Counted from the stretch's first letter, positions 52,123-62,847 are shown. The stretch: DNA of 64,000 nucleotides from Bifidobacterium sp. ESL0728 (GCF_029392015.1 NZ_CP113925.1:1860001-1924000); one strand, 5' to 3'. The notes: a model not told the origin generated them from the sequence alone. A program made the numbers and translations.

Positions 52123-53022
52123 TCAGAGCAGCTCCACTTTCGCCACGATGACAGCGGCACCGGTAAGCCTCACATCGTCATCACTGACATCGACCCTCAG
52201 CAATCCACCACGTACCGAGATATCCCAATGGCTTATGCCGGTCTTCGCCCGCAATGTCACCGCCGTGGCACCCAGACCTGTACCACAGGAAAGCGTTTCC
52301 CCGCAGCCGCGTTCGTTGACACGCATCGTGGCACGGCCCGTACCGGCGGCCTTGTCGCAGACGTCGATACGTACGAATTCGGCGTTCTGGTCGGTCTCGA
52401 TGGCCGGGCTTACCGCTGGCTTGACGATGAGGCTCAGCTTTTCAACGGCCGGCAACGTGGCCTTGCCGTCTTCCAAAACGGAGACGACATGAGGGTTGCC
52501 CATATCGACGAACGTTCCGGCGGCGTCGCCTGGAGTGCCGGGAATAGTGACCTTATAGGTATCTAAATCTCCGATTTTGCCGGGACCGAGGCTGACCTGG
52601 AATACGTCTTGGCCATAAGGCTCAAGCGCCCCCAGCGAGCGCAGCCTCTTGACCCCGGCACGGGTACCGAGACTAAAAGGCGCGCCGCCGGGACGTTCGG
52701 CAATGCCGGCACGTTGGGCAAGCAACGTGGTCACTCTGGTCCCGTTGCCGCACATTTCCGCCAACGTTCCGTCGGCATTGCGGTAGTCCATAAACCATTG
52801 CGCCCCGCCATCGCGGCATTGCGAAATTTGCTCGTCGGAAAGGTCGCTGACATATTCGGGTCTTGTCAGACGGATCAGGCCATCGGCGCCAATGCCGAAA
52901 TGACGGTCGCAGATATGGCGGACCTCGTCGGCAGTGGGTTCATACTTGCCCTCGCGGTCGATATAGATGACGAAATCGTTGCCGGTGCCATGCCCTTTAT
53001 AGACGAATTGCGGAAGACTCAT
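52123..53022 (-). CDS. dapF: Diaminopimelate epimerase
   Basis: 299 residues. Converts LL- to meso-diaminopimelate for lysine synthesis and (depending on species) peptidoglycan. Both catalytic Cys are present: AEMCGNGTRV (about residue 93) and ETLSCGTGLGA (about 240). The N-terminal HGTGNDFVI is the family start. It is a single gene, divergent from murI, so two wall-precursor racemases/epimerases are neighbours. Confidence 0.95.
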   Translation of the reverse strand: MSLPQFVYKGHGTGNDFVIYIDREGKYEPTADEVRHICDRHFGIGADGLIRLTRPEYVSDLSDEQISQCRDGGAQWFMDYRNADGTLAEMCGNGTRVTTLLAQRAGIAERPGGAPFSLGTRAGVKRLRSLGALEPYGQDVFQVSLGPGKIGDLDTYKVTIPGTPGDAAGTFVDMGNPHVVSVLEDGKATLPAVEKLSLIVKPAVSPAIETDQNAEFVRIDVCDKAAGTGRATMRVNERGCGETLSCGTGLGATAVTLRAKTGISHWDISVRGGLLRVDVSDDDVRLTGAAVIVAKVELL

Positions 53023-53271
53023 AACCGACAGTCTACCTGTTTGCGTGCCTCATGCCGAAAGCCAAGAATCAAGAACCGTGAGCGAGCACCTCCAGACCTT
53101 ACCGGCCAAGCATCTCAGCCGCGGTTGGTTCGCCGGTTTACTCACTGCGTAGGGTTCGTTCAATTGCCGAACTGGCCTATCGTGTGTATGTTCGTCTCGA
53201 TCCGCTATCATAACAAGCAAAATCGCTAGACTTACAATCAGACTGGTTCAATCGCGGTGAAAGAGGACGGC

Positions 53272-54048
53272 ATGGCATTAAACGCGCCCATTGGTGTGTT
53301 CGATTCGGGGCTGGGCGGCATCTCCGTCGTTCAGGAAATCCGCAGGGAAATGCCGAACGAACATATCGTCTATTTCGGCGACTCCGCCAACGCGCCTTAC
53401 GGCACCAAAACCCCGGAAGAGGTGCGCAGGCTTTCCTTCGCCATCGTCGAGCGGTTCATCAACATGGGTGTCAAAGCCATCGTCATCGCCTGCAATACCG
53501 CCACTTCCGCAGCCGTCAACGATCTGCGCGCCACTTACGATTTACCGATCATCAGCATGGAACCGGCGCTCAAAGTAGCCTGCGACCGTGGGCACGGCGA
53601 GCCGCAACACGTCATCGTCGCCGCCACCCCGCTGACGCTTCGCGAAAAGAAATTCACCGCGTTGATGAACCGTTTCAGCGCCACCAATACCATCTACCGC
53701 CAGCCCTGCCCAGATCTCGTGGAAATCGTGGAGCACGACCAGCTTGAGGACCACGACCTGGTGATGCGCACGCTACATGGCTATTTCGACGGCTACGATC
53801 TCAATGCCATCGACTCGGTGGTGCTTGGCTGCACACATTTCGTCTTCTACCGCGACTATTTCCGCGAGCTGCTCCCCGCCACCACCGCCATCATCGACGG
53901 CAATGAGGGCACGGCACGGCACTTGCACGATCTGCTTGCCTCGGCGGGCAAACTTGCCAGCTCCGACTCCGAGGGCAGCGTGACCCTGAAAAACTCGGAC
54001 ACCAGCGAACGCATGACCGCCTTGGCCGCCAAACGCCTTAATTCCTGA
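53272..54048 (+). CDS. murI: Glutamate racemase
   Basis: 258 residues. Makes D-glutamate for peptidoglycan. Start motif [13 protein letters not shown], first catalytic Cys in [12 protein letters not shown] and second in [14 protein letters not shown] 53272 has AGAGGA six bases ahead; a GTG 15 bases earlier overlaps that site and is less likely. Confidence 0.95.
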   Translation: MALNAPIGVFDSGLGGISVVQEIRREMPNEHIVYFGDSANAPYGTKTPEEVRRLSFAIVERFINMGVKAIVIACNTATSAAVNDLRATYDLPIISMEPALKVACDRGHGEPQHVIVAATPLTLREKKFTALMNRFSATNTIYRQPCPDLVEIVEHDQLEDHDLVMRTLHGYFDGYDLNAIDSVVLGCTHFVFYRDYFRELLPATTAIIDGNEGTARHLHDLLASAGKLASSDSEGSVTLKNSDTSERMTALAAKRLNS

Positions 54049-54217
54049 CTCCAGTCTGCGTCGAGTTTTCAAAAACTCAGTGGTTTCCCTAACGATAATC
54101 CATCACTAAATCATCGTTTGTACCCCCGCAGGGCACCGTTGAAATAATGTCCGTAAGGCAGACGTATGCTCGATTAACTAAAGATAGTGACTTCGGCCCT
54201 AAAGGAAAGGCGAGACG

Positions 54218-55063
54218 ATGACGAAAACTGCTTTGATTGACGTTGGTGGAGGTTTCCGCTCCATCTACGGGGCGGGCGTGATGGACCGGCTTACCGATAA
54301 AGATATCACCTTCGACAAATGCTACGGCGTCTCCGCAGGCAGCGCCAACATGGTCTCCTATATCTCCGGACAACGCGGACGCACGTACAAATTCTATACG
54401 GAATATGCCTTCCGACCAGAATATGCGAGCGCCAACAACTTCTTCAAGCTGCATAATTACGCCAACCTGGATTACATCTATGGCACTTTGTCGAATTCCG
54501 ACGGCGAATACCCCGTCGACTACCCCGCCTTCGCCGCCTCGCCCACCGAATTCACCGTGGTGGCCTGCGACGCACGCAACGGCTACGCACGCTATTTCGA
54601 CAAGTCCGACGTGCACCAGGACAATTACGACGTGATGAAGGCTTCCAGCGCGGTGCCGGTGGCCTGTGAACCCTACGTCATCGACGGCGTGCCTTATTTC
54701 GACGGCGGCATCGCCGACCCGATTCCGGTGCAGTTGGCGGCGGACGAGGGCTACGACCGCATCGTGCTCATCTTGACCCACCAGCGTGATTTCGTGCGTG
54801 AGGCCAAGAAAGACGTCGCTCCAGCCGCTCTGCTGAGGCGTTCCTACCCCGCAGCGGCGGAACGCCTCAAGAACCGTTACCGCACCTACAACGAAGAGAT
54901 GAAAGTGGCCGAAAAGCTCGCGAGCGAAGGCAAGGTGCTGATTCTGGCCCCTGACGATTTGTGCGGGCTAGACACCCTGAGCAAGAACTCGGAAGGGCTG
55001 GAAGCGATGTATCAGAAGGGTCTTGACGCGGCTGAATCCGTGCCGGACTTCCTCGCAAGCTGA
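54218..55063 (+). CDS. Patatin-like phospholipase family protein
   Basis: 281 residues, soluble. The oxyanion region is DVGGGFRSIYGAGVMDRL, the nucleophile elbow GVSAGSAN (about residue 40) and the catalytic Asp in YFDGGIADPIP (about residue 165). This matches the YjjU/RssA group of bacterial patatins, probable lysophospholipase-type acyl hydrolases. AAAGGAAAGG precedes the ATG. It follows murI by 170 bases and may be separately transcribed. Confidence 0.85.
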   Translation: MTKTALIDVGGGFRSIYGAGVMDRLTDKDITFDKCYGVSAGSANMVSYISGQRGRTYKFYTEYAFRPEYASANNFFKLHNYANLDYIYGTLSNSDGEYPVDYPAFAASPTEFTVVACDARNGYARYFDKSDVHQDNYDVMKASSAVPVACEPYVIDGVPYFDGGIADPIPVQLAADEGYDRIVLILTHQRDFVREAKKDVAPAALLRRSYPAAAERLKNRYRTYNEEMKVAEKLASEGKVLILAPDDLCGLDTLSKNSEGLEAMYQKGLDAAESVPDFLAS

Positions 55064-55159
55064 TCGGGCAAAGCGAGGTCTTGCCTTAATGCCATCAACC
55101 ATTAAAGCGACCGATATATTTTCTGCCGGCATTGCTAAGCCAAAGCTTGAAACATAAGT

Positions 55160-55197
55160 GTTGGGCGGCTCCTCGGGTGAGTGAGGAGCCGCCCAAC
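55160..55197. terminator. Strong hairpin between convergent genes
   Basis: GTTGGGCGGCTCCTC pairs perfectly with GAGGAGCCGCCCAAC across eight bases. There is no clear T-run on either side, so termination may be Rho-assisted or the hairpin may have another role. Confidence 0.6.
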
Positions 55198-55324
55198 GTA
55201 TTGACACGACCTTGTGTCTGGTCAAGTTGCCGGATTTGTTGGGCATCTTGACCGGTACTGCTCATTATAGTAGATAACCGTTCACCACTCACCCAAAAAC
55301 GCCCTATCGGCGGACAGTCCCGTT

Positions 55325-56221
55325 TTATTTCGCTTCGTTGGAGGTGACCATCGCCTTGGTGACCTCGTCGAAAAGCTGCTGGTAGCCGCCAGGCGTGGAA
55401 GCCGGGAGCACGACGGTCTTGGCATTGCCGGATTCACTCAGGGAACGCATCACGTCAAGGTACTGGTTGAAGAGGACCACGTTGTTGACGTCGGCGATAT
55501 CCATGCCCACGCCCTGCAGGCTCTTGATCTGGTCAACGATGCCGTTGGCGATCTCGCGGCGGTAGTTGGCCTGGCCTTCGCCCTGTAGACGGGTCTTCTC
55601 GGCGTCGGCGGTGGCCTGCGTCTCGATCTGGATGCGCTGGGCGTCGGCGCGCTGACGGGTGGCTTCCTTCTCACGCTGGGCGGCGTTGATGGAGTCCATG
55701 GCCGTCTTGACGGCCGGGCTCGGGTCGATGGCGGTGATCAGGGTCTTGACGACAGTGAAGCCGAACTTCGCCATTTCTCCACCCACCGTCTTCTGCACGT
55801 CGGCGGCCACGTCGTCCTTCTTGGCGAAGGCATCGTCAAGCGAGAGCGCAGGAATGGCGGAACGCAGCGCGTCCTCGACGTAGCTGCGCAGCTGGCCGGC
55901 CGGATCGCGGAGCTCATAGTAGGCAGTGGCCACGTTGCGCGGGTCCACGCGGAACTGGGTAGAGGCGACGACGGTGACGAAGACGTTGTCGAGCGTCTTG
56001 GTCTCGAGCTTCACGTTGAGCTGGTTGACACGCATATTCGTTTTGGTGGCGATGCGGTCGACGAACGGAATCTTCAGGTGAATGCCCGCAAGCTCGACTT
56101 TGAGGAACTTGCCGAAACGTTCGATGACGTACGCCTGCTGCTGCGGCACCACGAAGATACCGGCGACAATCAGCCCGATGATGATCACCAGGACGATAAT
56201 CAGAAGAATAAGCCCTACCAT
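55325..56221 (-). CDS. SPFH/band-7 domain protein (stomatin-like)
   Basis: 298 residues. One N-terminal membrane helix (LILLIIVLVIIIGLIVAGIFVV), then the SPFH domain (YVIERFGKFLKVELAGIHLK, PFVDRIATKTNMRVNQL, RDPAGQLRSYVEDALRSAIPALSLDDAF) and a coiled-coil region rich in Arg/Gln/Ala (INAAQREKEATRQRADAQRI). Such proteins form membrane-associated assemblies, often with NfeD or FtsH; neither is adjacent. ATG 56221 follows GGAAGGG. Confidence 0.88.
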   Translation of the reverse strand: MVGLILLIIVLVIIIGLIVAGIFVVPQQQAYVIERFGKFLKVELAGIHLKIPFVDRIATKTNMRVNQLNVKLETKTLDNVFVTVVASTQFRVDPRNVATAYYELRDPAGQLRSYVEDALRSAIPALSLDDAFAKKDDVAADVQKTVGGEMAKFGFTVVKTLITAIDPSPAVKTAMDSINAAQREKEATRQRADAQRIQIETQATADAEKTRLQGEGQANYRREIANGIVDQIKSLQGVGMDIADVNNVVLFNQYLDVMRSLSESGNAKTVVLPASTPGGYQQLFDEVTKAMVTSNEAK

Positions 56222-56506
56222 GATTTTCCCTTCCAACTCTTAAGTGTCACGATGACAACAAAAGCGATGCCTCTCAACGCGCGGTACTTCAACCACTTGC
56301 AGATGCATGCTTTAGTCAAATCGTATCAGAACCTCTGGCGGCTCTTTCATAAAGTTGATTAACTATATTGAAAATCGTTAAAGAAAGACAAACGGAAGGT
56401 CGTCGAAATCAAACGAGAATTTCGCTGATCCATCTGCCAGACCAGCCGAATAACCAGGGTTCAGAACCATCTAAGCGGCTCGGCGTCCGCAAAGCAGGAA
56501 AAGCCC

Positions 56507-57583
56507 TCAGACAAGCATGCCGAGCAGCAGCAACGCAAGGGACGCGGCCATCATGCCCGCTGTGTGGACGAAAGCCCACAACGGCTTGCCGCCACTCACC
56601 AGTTTCGCACCCTCCACGCTGGCGGTGCTGAAAGTCGAATAACCTCCCAGGAAACCGGAGGCGAGCAGGTATTGCAACACCGTCAGGCCGGCGTGTGTGG
56701 CACACCAGCCAGCCACCAGACCCATGGCTAGGCTTGCGGAAAGATTGACGACGATGGTGCCGCAGGGGAAGGGAAGATGGACACGGTTGTTAACCCAGGC
56801 ATCAACGCTGTAGCGGGTAAAAGCCCCCAAGCCACCGATAAGCGAGGCCGCAATAAGCAGGCCGAAAGTGGCGACGTTTTGCCAATGACGATGGTTGACC
56901 AGCAGAGCGACAAGGACCACACAGAGGAAGAGAATGAAAGCAACGCTTACCAACGGGCCACGTTTGGGTTCGACAGGTTCTTGTCCAGCAGATCCAGCAG
57001 GCGCAGTAGATTCACCATTCTTGACGCCACCAACCTCTTCTGCTAAATCCTCGGGAGCAGCAGAAACAGAGGAAGCACTCACACCACCGCGTCCATCGGC
57101 ACCACCGCTAAGATTTTCATGTCTCGCAACATTACCAGACACCAAAGCATTGCGCTGGATACGTCTCTTCCCGGCCGCCTTGCCAATCGCCAAACCCAGC
57201 AACGCACACAACAGGCCGAAAATGATGCTGCCCAGCAAATACGACAGGGCAACACCCACGTGCCCGCTTTTGATGTGTTTGGCGACTTCGAGCATGAACG
57301 TGCTATACGTCGTGTACCCGCCGATTAGGCCGGTGCCAAGCCCAAGCCTCGTCACCCTCCACAGGCCGATATCCGGCCCGAGCTGCGCCATATAAGCGGT
57401 GATGAACCCAAGGAACACAGCCCCGGTGAGATTGATGGCCATGGTCATGAACGGCCAGGCGGCATCGGCCGGCTGCAGCGCACTCAACGTCAGGCGCATC
57501 AATGACCCGCAGGCCCCGCCGATACACAGGCTTGCGGCGACCACCAACGTGGAAGCGGTAATCGAGCCCGATTTTCTTGCCAT
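56507..57583 (-). CDS. crcB: Fused double CrcB/Fluc fluoride channel
   Basis: 358 residues containing two CrcB units. Unit 1 (residues ~8-130): IGGACGSLMRL, INLTGAVFLGF, GLGTGLIGGYTTYSTFMLE. A charged ~70-residue linker follows. Unit 2 (residues ~200-358): IGGLGAFTRYSVD, VNLSASLAMGL, ASGFLGGYSTFSTASVEG. Fluc channels export fluoride and normally work as antiparallel dimers of one ~120-residue protein or of two separate genes. Here both halves are in one chain, with an extra hydrophobic segment before unit 2 that could set opposite topology. ATG 57583 follows GGGGGA. Confidence 0.88.
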   Translation of the reverse strand: MARKSGSITASTLVVAASLCIGGACGSLMRLTLSALQPADAAWPFMTMAINLTGAVFLGFITAYMAQLGPDIGLWRVTRLGLGTGLIGGYTTYSTFMLEVAKHIKSGHVGVALSYLLGSIIFGLLCALLGLAIGKAAGKRRIQRNALVSGNVARHENLSGGADGRGGVSASSVSAAPEDLAEEVGGVKNGESTAPAGSAGQEPVEPKRGPLVSVAFILFLCVVLVALLVNHRHWQNVATFGLLIAASLIGGLGAFTRYSVDAWVNNRVHLPFPCGTIVVNLSASLAMGLVAGWCATHAGLTVLQYLLASGFLGGYSTFSTASVEGAKLVSGGKPLWAFVHTAGMMAASLALLLLGMLV

Positions 57584-57986
57584 GACCGAATCCCCCATTC
57601 CCCGCACACGTATCCGTTTCTTTTCGGATATCCGTCATCCCGCCGGCAGACCACAACATCATTTGAATCCTATAAAGTAATCCGGTAATCTGACAAATCG
57701 ATTTATATATACATCGATTATCTAAATGTCGCATATAACGTGCTGTTTCGTTGAATAAAAACTTTATAGGTAAAAATATCAAATATCTGTTTTAAAACTT
57801 GTTAAATTGTTTGATGTTGTTGATTTTTAAACAAAAGATCAACAAAGAAAAAAGACTTAAAACGTTTTAATAAACCTACGTTTATAAGGCATTCGTCGAG
57901 CCTTCTAGTTATGATATTAGAAAAGCCTAAGTTTTACCCCCTTTGGAGTACAACACGGCACAGCGGAATCGTCAGAGGGGATTTCC
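57584..57986. promoter_or_regulatory. A+T-rich divergent control region with three palindromes
   Basis: About 400 bases between crcB and the NADH oxidase gene, far more A+T-rich than the surroundings. Three symmetric sites occur: AATCGAT-N10-ATCGATT (57696-57719), TTGTTGAT-N13-ATCAACAA (57817-57845) and the perfect TTAAAACGTTTTAA (57857-57870). They are good candidates for regulator binding upstream of the oxidase. No fluoride-riboswitch core was recognised. Confidence 0.5.
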
Positions 57987-59399
57987 ATGACTACAGTTGC
58001 TGTTATCGGATGCACGCACGCAGGGACGTTTGCCGCCACGTCCATTCTTCAACATCATCCCGATTGGACGGTTGACGTCTTCGAGAAAAACGACACCGTC
58101 TCCTTCCTTTCCTGCGGCATCGCCCTGTGGGCAGGCAACCATGTCAGCAGCACGGAGAAGATGTTCTACACCTCCCCCGAAGAGCTTGAAAAGGCCGGGG
58201 CCAGCATGCACATGCGTCACGACGTCACCGATATCGACGTCAAGGGCAAGAAGCTTGACGCCACCGACCTCGAAACCGGAAAGTCAAAACAATACCGGTT
58301 CGACAAACTCGTCATCACCACAGGTTCCTCCCCGGCCGCACCCTTCATCCAAGGCTTGAGGGAAGCGCTCAAAAACGGCCAGGCAATGCTGTGCAAGGAC
58401 TTCAACGACGGCAAGCGTATCGTCGAACGGGCCAAAAAGATCAAGTCGGTCGTTGTGGTCGGAGCCGGCTATATCGGCTGCGAGCTCGCCGAGCAGCTGA
58501 GCACGCGCGGCATCAAGGTCACACTCATCGACGCGCTGCCGCATGTGCTCGACAACAATTACGACAAAATCGTCACCGATCAGGCCGAGACGGAGTTCAA
58601 GAAGCACGACGTGACGTTGGCCATGAACCAGAAGGTCGTCGCATTCCGTCCCGAGACAGGCAGTGACGGAGTCGAAGATTCCGGCGTGACCGTGGTCACC
58701 GAACTCGGCGAATATACCGCTGACCTCGCAGTGATGGGCGCAGGCTTCGTTCCGAACACCAGCCTGGTTTCCGCTCAGCTGCGCACGTTTGGCTATGGCG
58801 CCATCATCGTCGACAAATACATGCGTGCCGCAACCCCTGAAAACGACATACTCGACTATGTATTCGCCGCGGGCGACTGCGCAACCGTACACTTCAACCC
58901 CACAAATTCGGAGGAATACCGCCCGTTGGCCACCAACGCCATCCGCGAGGCGATGCTGATTGGCGAGAACATCGAGCAACCCACAAAGGCATATGCGGGC
59001 ACCCAGGGGACCAGCGCCATCCAGCTTTACGACCTGTCGATGTCCTCCAGCGGCATGACCCTCGACCTGGCCAATCGGCGTCATATCGAGACCGATTCAG
59101 CGACCATCCAGGAAAATTACCGTCCGGAATTCATGCTCTCCACCACTCCAGTGACCGCGACCATGGTCTATGACCGGGCGACCGGTCGCATTCTCGGAGC
59201 CCAGTTCGCCGCAAAGCACGATATCTCCATGGCGGCGAACCTGATTTCCGTGGCCATTCAGGCAGGGTTCACCGTCGAGCAGCTGGCCAGTACCGACATG
59301 CTTTTCCAGCCCAATTTCGATCAGCCTGTCAACTTCGTCAGTTCCCTGGCGATGGCCGCTGCAGACAAACGCGCCAAGGAAACAAAAGTCGCGAAATGA
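57987..59399 (+). CDS. FAD-dependent NADH oxidase / CoA-disulfide reductase family enzyme
   Basis: 470 residues. FAD-binding start TVAVIGCTHAGTFAA, redox Cys43 in SFLSCGIALW, NAD-binding VVVGAGYIGCELAEQL (about residue 155), and the second FAD motif YVFAAGDCATVH (about 290). The C-terminal dimerisation domain is present. The single redox Cys and absence of a rhodanese domain fit the water-forming NADH oxidase, which removes oxygen and regenerates NAD+ in anaerobes tolerant of air. GAGGGG precedes the ATG. Confidence 0.88.
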   Translation: MTTVAVIGCTHAGTFAATSILQHHPDWTVDVFEKNDTVSFLSCGIALWAGNHVSSTEKMFYTSPEELEKAGASMHMRHDVTDIDVKGKKLDATDLETGKSKQYRFDKLVITTGSSPAAPFIQGLREALKNGQAMLCKDFNDGKRIVERAKKIKSVVVVGAGYIGCELAEQLSTRGIKVTLIDALPHVLDNNYDKIVTDQAETEFKKHDVTLAMNQKVVAFRPETGSDGVEDSGVTVVTELGEYTADLAVMGAGFVPNTSLVSAQLRTFGYGAIIVDKYMRAATPENDILDYVFAAGDCATVHFNPTNSEEYRPLATNAIREAMLIGENIEQPTKAYAGTQGTSAIQLYDLSMSSSGMTLDLANRRHIETDSATIQENYRPEFMLSTTPVTATMVYDRATGRILGAQFAAKHDISMAANLISVAIQAGFTVEQLASTDMLFQPNFDQPVNFVSSLAMAAADKRAKETKVAK

Positions 59400-59450
59400 T
59401 GATTTTTATCTGAACGTGTACGGATTTCGGTTTTTCTTTGTTCGGCCTGA

Positions 59451-59481
59451 TTATGCGAATATCGTTCGCTATCAGGCCGAA
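59451..59481 (+). terminator. Probable terminator of the NADH oxidase gene
   Basis: Stem TTCGGCCTGAT / ATCAGGCCGAA; the loop itself can pair (GCGAATATCGTTCGC). Followed by ACCTTTATC. No long T-run. Confidence 0.65.
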
Positions 59482-59632
59482 ACCTTTATCCGTTGATGTT
59501 GCGTCCGTCAGCATGCATTGGTGAGGGCACGGTCGAAGACGACATCAACGAGGCGAAACCATCGACCGGGAGCCACTGCGGTCGTGACTCCATTCGCCCT
59601 GCAATGTGATTTGCCAGGCGGAACAGCATCGA

Positions 59633-59800
59633 TGCAGCGATAATCACAGAATTCTAATCATTTTGGTGATTATCTCTGCAAAACAGCATCCGACGCAACG
59701 ACAATCACCAAAACCACCTAATTCCGTGATTATCCTTGCACCAGCACCAAAACTGCAAAGAAAATCACCCTTCCCAGATATTTTCGTGATTGTCTCCGCA
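59633..59800. repeat. Three tandem palindromic repeats with ~60-bp period
   Basis: Units at 59633-59680, 59694-59740 and 59754-59800. Each has a left arm like TGCAGCGATAATCAC, a 17-18 base variable loop, and a right arm like GTGATTATCTCTGCA. Arms vary in parallel: AATCAC/GTGATT is invariant while flanking bases change. The array lies between the NADH oxidase terminator and the stop of the convergent ABC exporter; no gene fits here. Confidence 0.75.
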
Positions 59801-59858
59801 CTGGACAGCTCCGCAGCGTAGGCGGTCGTGTAGCTCCCTGCATGAACCGGGCTTGCGG

Positions 59859-62741
59859 CTATTCCGTACGCAACGCCGTGGCCGGATCCTGCTTGGCGGC
59901 CTTACGCGACGGGATGAGCCCGCCAATCAACGTCAGAACTACCGACAGAACGATGAGTATTATCGCTCCGGAAAGCGGCAACGCGGCGTTGACACGGTCG
60001 GTGCCCATGAAGTGGTGCATCACGGCGTTGCCGGGCACGATCAGGATCAACGTGACCACGATGCCGATGACACCGGCGCACAGGCCGATGATGCCCGTCT
60101 CGGCGTTGAACACCGTGGAGACGTTGTGCTTTGAAGCCCCCATCGCGCGCAGGATGCCGATCTCCTTGGTGCGTTCGAGCACGGAGATGTAGGTGATGAT
60201 GCCGATCATGATCGACGAGACCACCAGCGAGACCGCGACGAAGGCGATTAGCACGTAGGTGATGACGTTGATGATGGTGGTCACTGAGTTCATCATGAGT
60301 CCCGCGTAGTCCGTGTAGACGATGTGGTCCTTCTTCTTGACGCCGTCGTTGTAGCGTTTGATGGCGTCCTCGATGTTGTTCTTGGCTTGGAAACTGTCGG
60401 CGTAGATCTTGATGGAACTCGGGGCGTCGCGGCCGATGACACCGAAATCGGCGAGATTACCGTTGTAGGTGCCGGTGGAGACGTACTGGTTGTAAATCGA
60501 GACCAGCACGTTTTCGGGAGCCGTGGCAAGGTAGTTGCTGAAGGCTTGGGCCACCTGCTGCTCGTTCATGCCGGAGACAGCCTCCTGCGGATTGCTCGCG
60601 GCGGCGGCATTGCCAGCGGCGGCTGCTGCGGCATTGCGCTGCTTGGTGACGTCGGCGGATTGATTGGAACTGGCCGCACCCATGCCGCCTGGAGCCTGGG
60701 TCATGAGGCTTTTGGCCATGTTCGCCTGATCCGAAACAGGCAACGAGGCCACGTAGGCCTTGGCGTTGGCGGCCTTCGTCGCATCGTCGGAAGGCGCGAA
60801 GGTCATCCCGTTGAGGATGTTGTGGGCGGGGTCGGCTTTCTGCGCGTTGACGATTTCACTGGATTTGGCATAGTCGATCAACGAATTGGTCAACATGCGC
60901 GTGTAGCCGATACCCGGTGCCAACGGCGTGGTCTTGGCATTCGCGTCGGCACGGATGACGCCCACAACCTGAAGTTTCACAGCGGATTGCGAATCCATGA
61001 GCTTGCCGACCTGGTCGGCGTCATTGCCCACATATTTGAAATGGCCGTCTGCACCTTTTACGTACTGTTCGGCTGCAGGCAGCAACGTCATCGACTGGTT
61101 CATCGCCTTGGAGTAATCAATGCGCGAAGTATCGGTCTTGACCTTTTCACCGCTATTCAAGCGGTTCATCATATCGTTGTAATCCGCGCTCGGAAGCAAG
61201 CCAAGCTCGTAAACCTGGGTCAGCGGAATCTGATTATTTTTATCGAGTACCAAAACCACTTGGTCTTTCGATTTCGGCCAATGCCCCTGGACCATCTGGT
61301 AATTGTCGGTAATCACCGAACTGATCGGCTGCTTGTCGGCGTGCTCACCGGGCATGATCTCGGAAAAAGCGGAAGGCGCCTTGTTGTTGTCGGATTTGCC
61401 GGTGAGCTTGGATATCTGTAGGGATTGCAGGCTGCCAAAATCGTTGGAGGACGAATTGAGCCCGGCGAACGTGCTGGCTGCGGACTGTGTTGCGACCGAG
61501 CTTCCGCCAACCTTCACGCCATCGACGTCAACGAGCGTATCTTTGGAATCGTGGGTGAACACGGAGAATTTCGGCGAATAGGTATATTGGATGCCAACGT
61601 CACCGACGTATTTGCGCACATCGTTGCCGGGCTTGTCAAGGTACTCCTTGAACGGGCTCAGGTTGTTGCTGGTGATGCCGTTCGTGATGGACGCCGCGCC
61701 TTTGACGCTGGAATCATCGGGGTAGATGCCATTGCGCGGCTTGGCCTTCTCCTTGGAATCGGCCGCAGCCTGGGCGGTGTCCATAATCTTGTTCATATCG
61801 AAGGTCTGCTCGTTGATCTCGATGGGATACGAAGTCAGGGTTTCCTTCTGGATATCGGCGATATAGCGGTTCACGCCGGTCGAAACCGAAAGAATAAGCG
61901 CGATGCCGATGATGCCGATCGAGCCGGCAAATGAGGTCAGAATTGTTCGAGCCTTCTTGCTTTTCAGATTGTTGAAGCTCAGCGCAACCGCCGTGGCGAA
62001 CGACATCGAGGCCTTGCCCATCGTGCGATGGACCGCCGGCTTTTCGTCGGCCATTTCCTCCGGTTCTACGGGCCTTGAATCGCCGCGAATCACGCCGTCT
62101 TTAAGCTCGACGATACGGTTGGCGTATTCGTGGGCGAGGTCGGGATTGTGGGTGACCATGACGACCAAGCGGTCTTTGGCCACTTCCTTGAGCAAATCCA
62201 TGATCTGCACGGACGTTTCGGAATCAAGCGCGCCCGTGGGTTCGTCGGCCAGGACGATGCTCGGGTCGTTGACCAGTGCTCGGGCGATGGCCACGCGCTG
62301 CATCTGGCCACCGGAAAGCTGGTTCGGTTTTTTGTTGATGTGCTCGCCCAGACCGACCTTCTGCAAGGCCTCCTCCGCACGCTTGCGACGGTCGGTGCGT
62401 GAAACGCCGGAAATGGTCAGTGCCAACTCAACGTTGGAGAGGATGGTCTGATGCGGAATCAGGTTGTAGCTCTGGAAAACGAAGCCGACCGTGTGGTTGC
62501 GGTAGGAATCCCAGTCGCGGTCCTTGTATTTCTTGGTCGACGTTCCGTTGATCACGAGGTCGCCGTCGTCGTAGCGGTCAAGCCCACCGATGATGTTCAA
62601 GAGCGTGGTCTTGCCGGAGCCGGACGGCCCCAGAATCGCGACGAACTCGTTGTCGCGCAGGGTGAGGTTCACGTGGTCCAGCGCCTGCTGAACGAAATCA
62701 CCCGTCTTATACTGCTTGCTGATGTCTTTGATCTGTAGCAC
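59859..62741 (-). CDS. ABC exporter: ATPase fused to FtsX/MacB-type permease
   Basis: 960 residues. ATPase domain 1-230: Walker [11 protein letters not shown], signature [15 protein letters not shown], Walker [13 protein letters not shown], and [11 protein letters not shown] first membrane helix near 270 ([19 protein letters not shown]) is followed by a ~550-residue extracytoplasmic region, Asn/Ser/Ala-rich in part. Three C-terminal helices follow ([56 protein letters not shown]). MacB/FtsX proteins work mechanically, moving peptides, lipids or drugs. The neighbouring HxlR gene is on the same strand but separated by ~220 bases with hairpins. Confidence 0.88.
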   Translation of the reverse strand: MLQIKDISKQYKTGDFVQQALDHVNLTLRDNEFVAILGPSGSGKTTLLNIIGGLDRYDDGDLVINGTSTKKYKDRDWDSYRNHTVGFVFQSYNLIPHQTILSNVELALTISGVSRTDRRKRAEEALQKVGLGEHINKKPNQLSGGQMQRVAIARALVNDPSIVLADEPTGALDSETSVQIMDLLKEVAKDRLVVMVTHNPDLAHEYANRIVELKDGVIRGDSRPVEPEEMADEKPAVHRTMGKASMSFATAVALSFNNLKSKKARTILTSFAGSIGIIGIALILSVSTGVNRYIADIQKETLTSYPIEINEQTFDMNKIMDTAQAAADSKEKAKPRNGIYPDDSSVKGAASITNGITSNNLSPFKEYLDKPGNDVRKYVGDVGIQYTYSPKFSVFTHDSKDTLVDVDGVKVGGSSVATQSAASTFAGLNSSSNDFGSLQSLQISKLTGKSDNNKAPSAFSEIMPGEHADKQPISSVITDNYQMVQGHWPKSKDQVVLVLDKNNQIPLTQVYELGLLPSADYNDMMNRLNSGEKVKTDTSRIDYSKAMNQSMTLLPAAEQYVKGADGHFKYVGNDADQVGKLMDSQSAVKLQVVGVIRADANAKTTPLAPGIGYTRMLTNSLIDYAKSSEIVNAQKADPAHNILNGMTFAPSDDATKAANAKAYVASLPVSDQANMAKSLMTQAPGGMGAASSNQSADVTKQRNAAAAAAGNAAAASNPQEAVSGMNEQQVAQAFSNYLATAPENVLVSIYNQYVSTGTYNGNLADFGVIGRDAPSSIKIYADSFQAKNNIEDAIKRYNDGVKKKDHIVYTDYAGLMMNSVTTIINVITYVLIAFVAVSLVVSSIMIGIITYISVLERTKEIGILRAMGASKHNVSTVFNAETGIIGLCAGVIGIVVTLILIVPGNAVMHHFMGTDRVNAALPLSGAIILIVLSVVLTLIGGLIPSRKAAKQDPATALRTE

Positions 62742-62847
62742 GAATTCCCTGCCTGCCTAATCGTCGCGTTCCCACGTTGTCGCCACCGCACAACTTCGTC
62801 CTGCCACTTTACCCCAACGCACACCCCGCCAGCGGCACCCATCTAAT

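Noticed and set aside
57584..57986. Fluoride riboswitch upstream of crcB
   Set aside because: No conserved fluoride-aptamer core could be recognised on the minus strand; the region is mostly A+T-rich.
59633..59800. CRISPR or multiple terminators
   Set aside because: The conserved parts are the arms of each palindrome and the variable part is the loop; gaps are only ~13 bases and no T-runs follow the stems.
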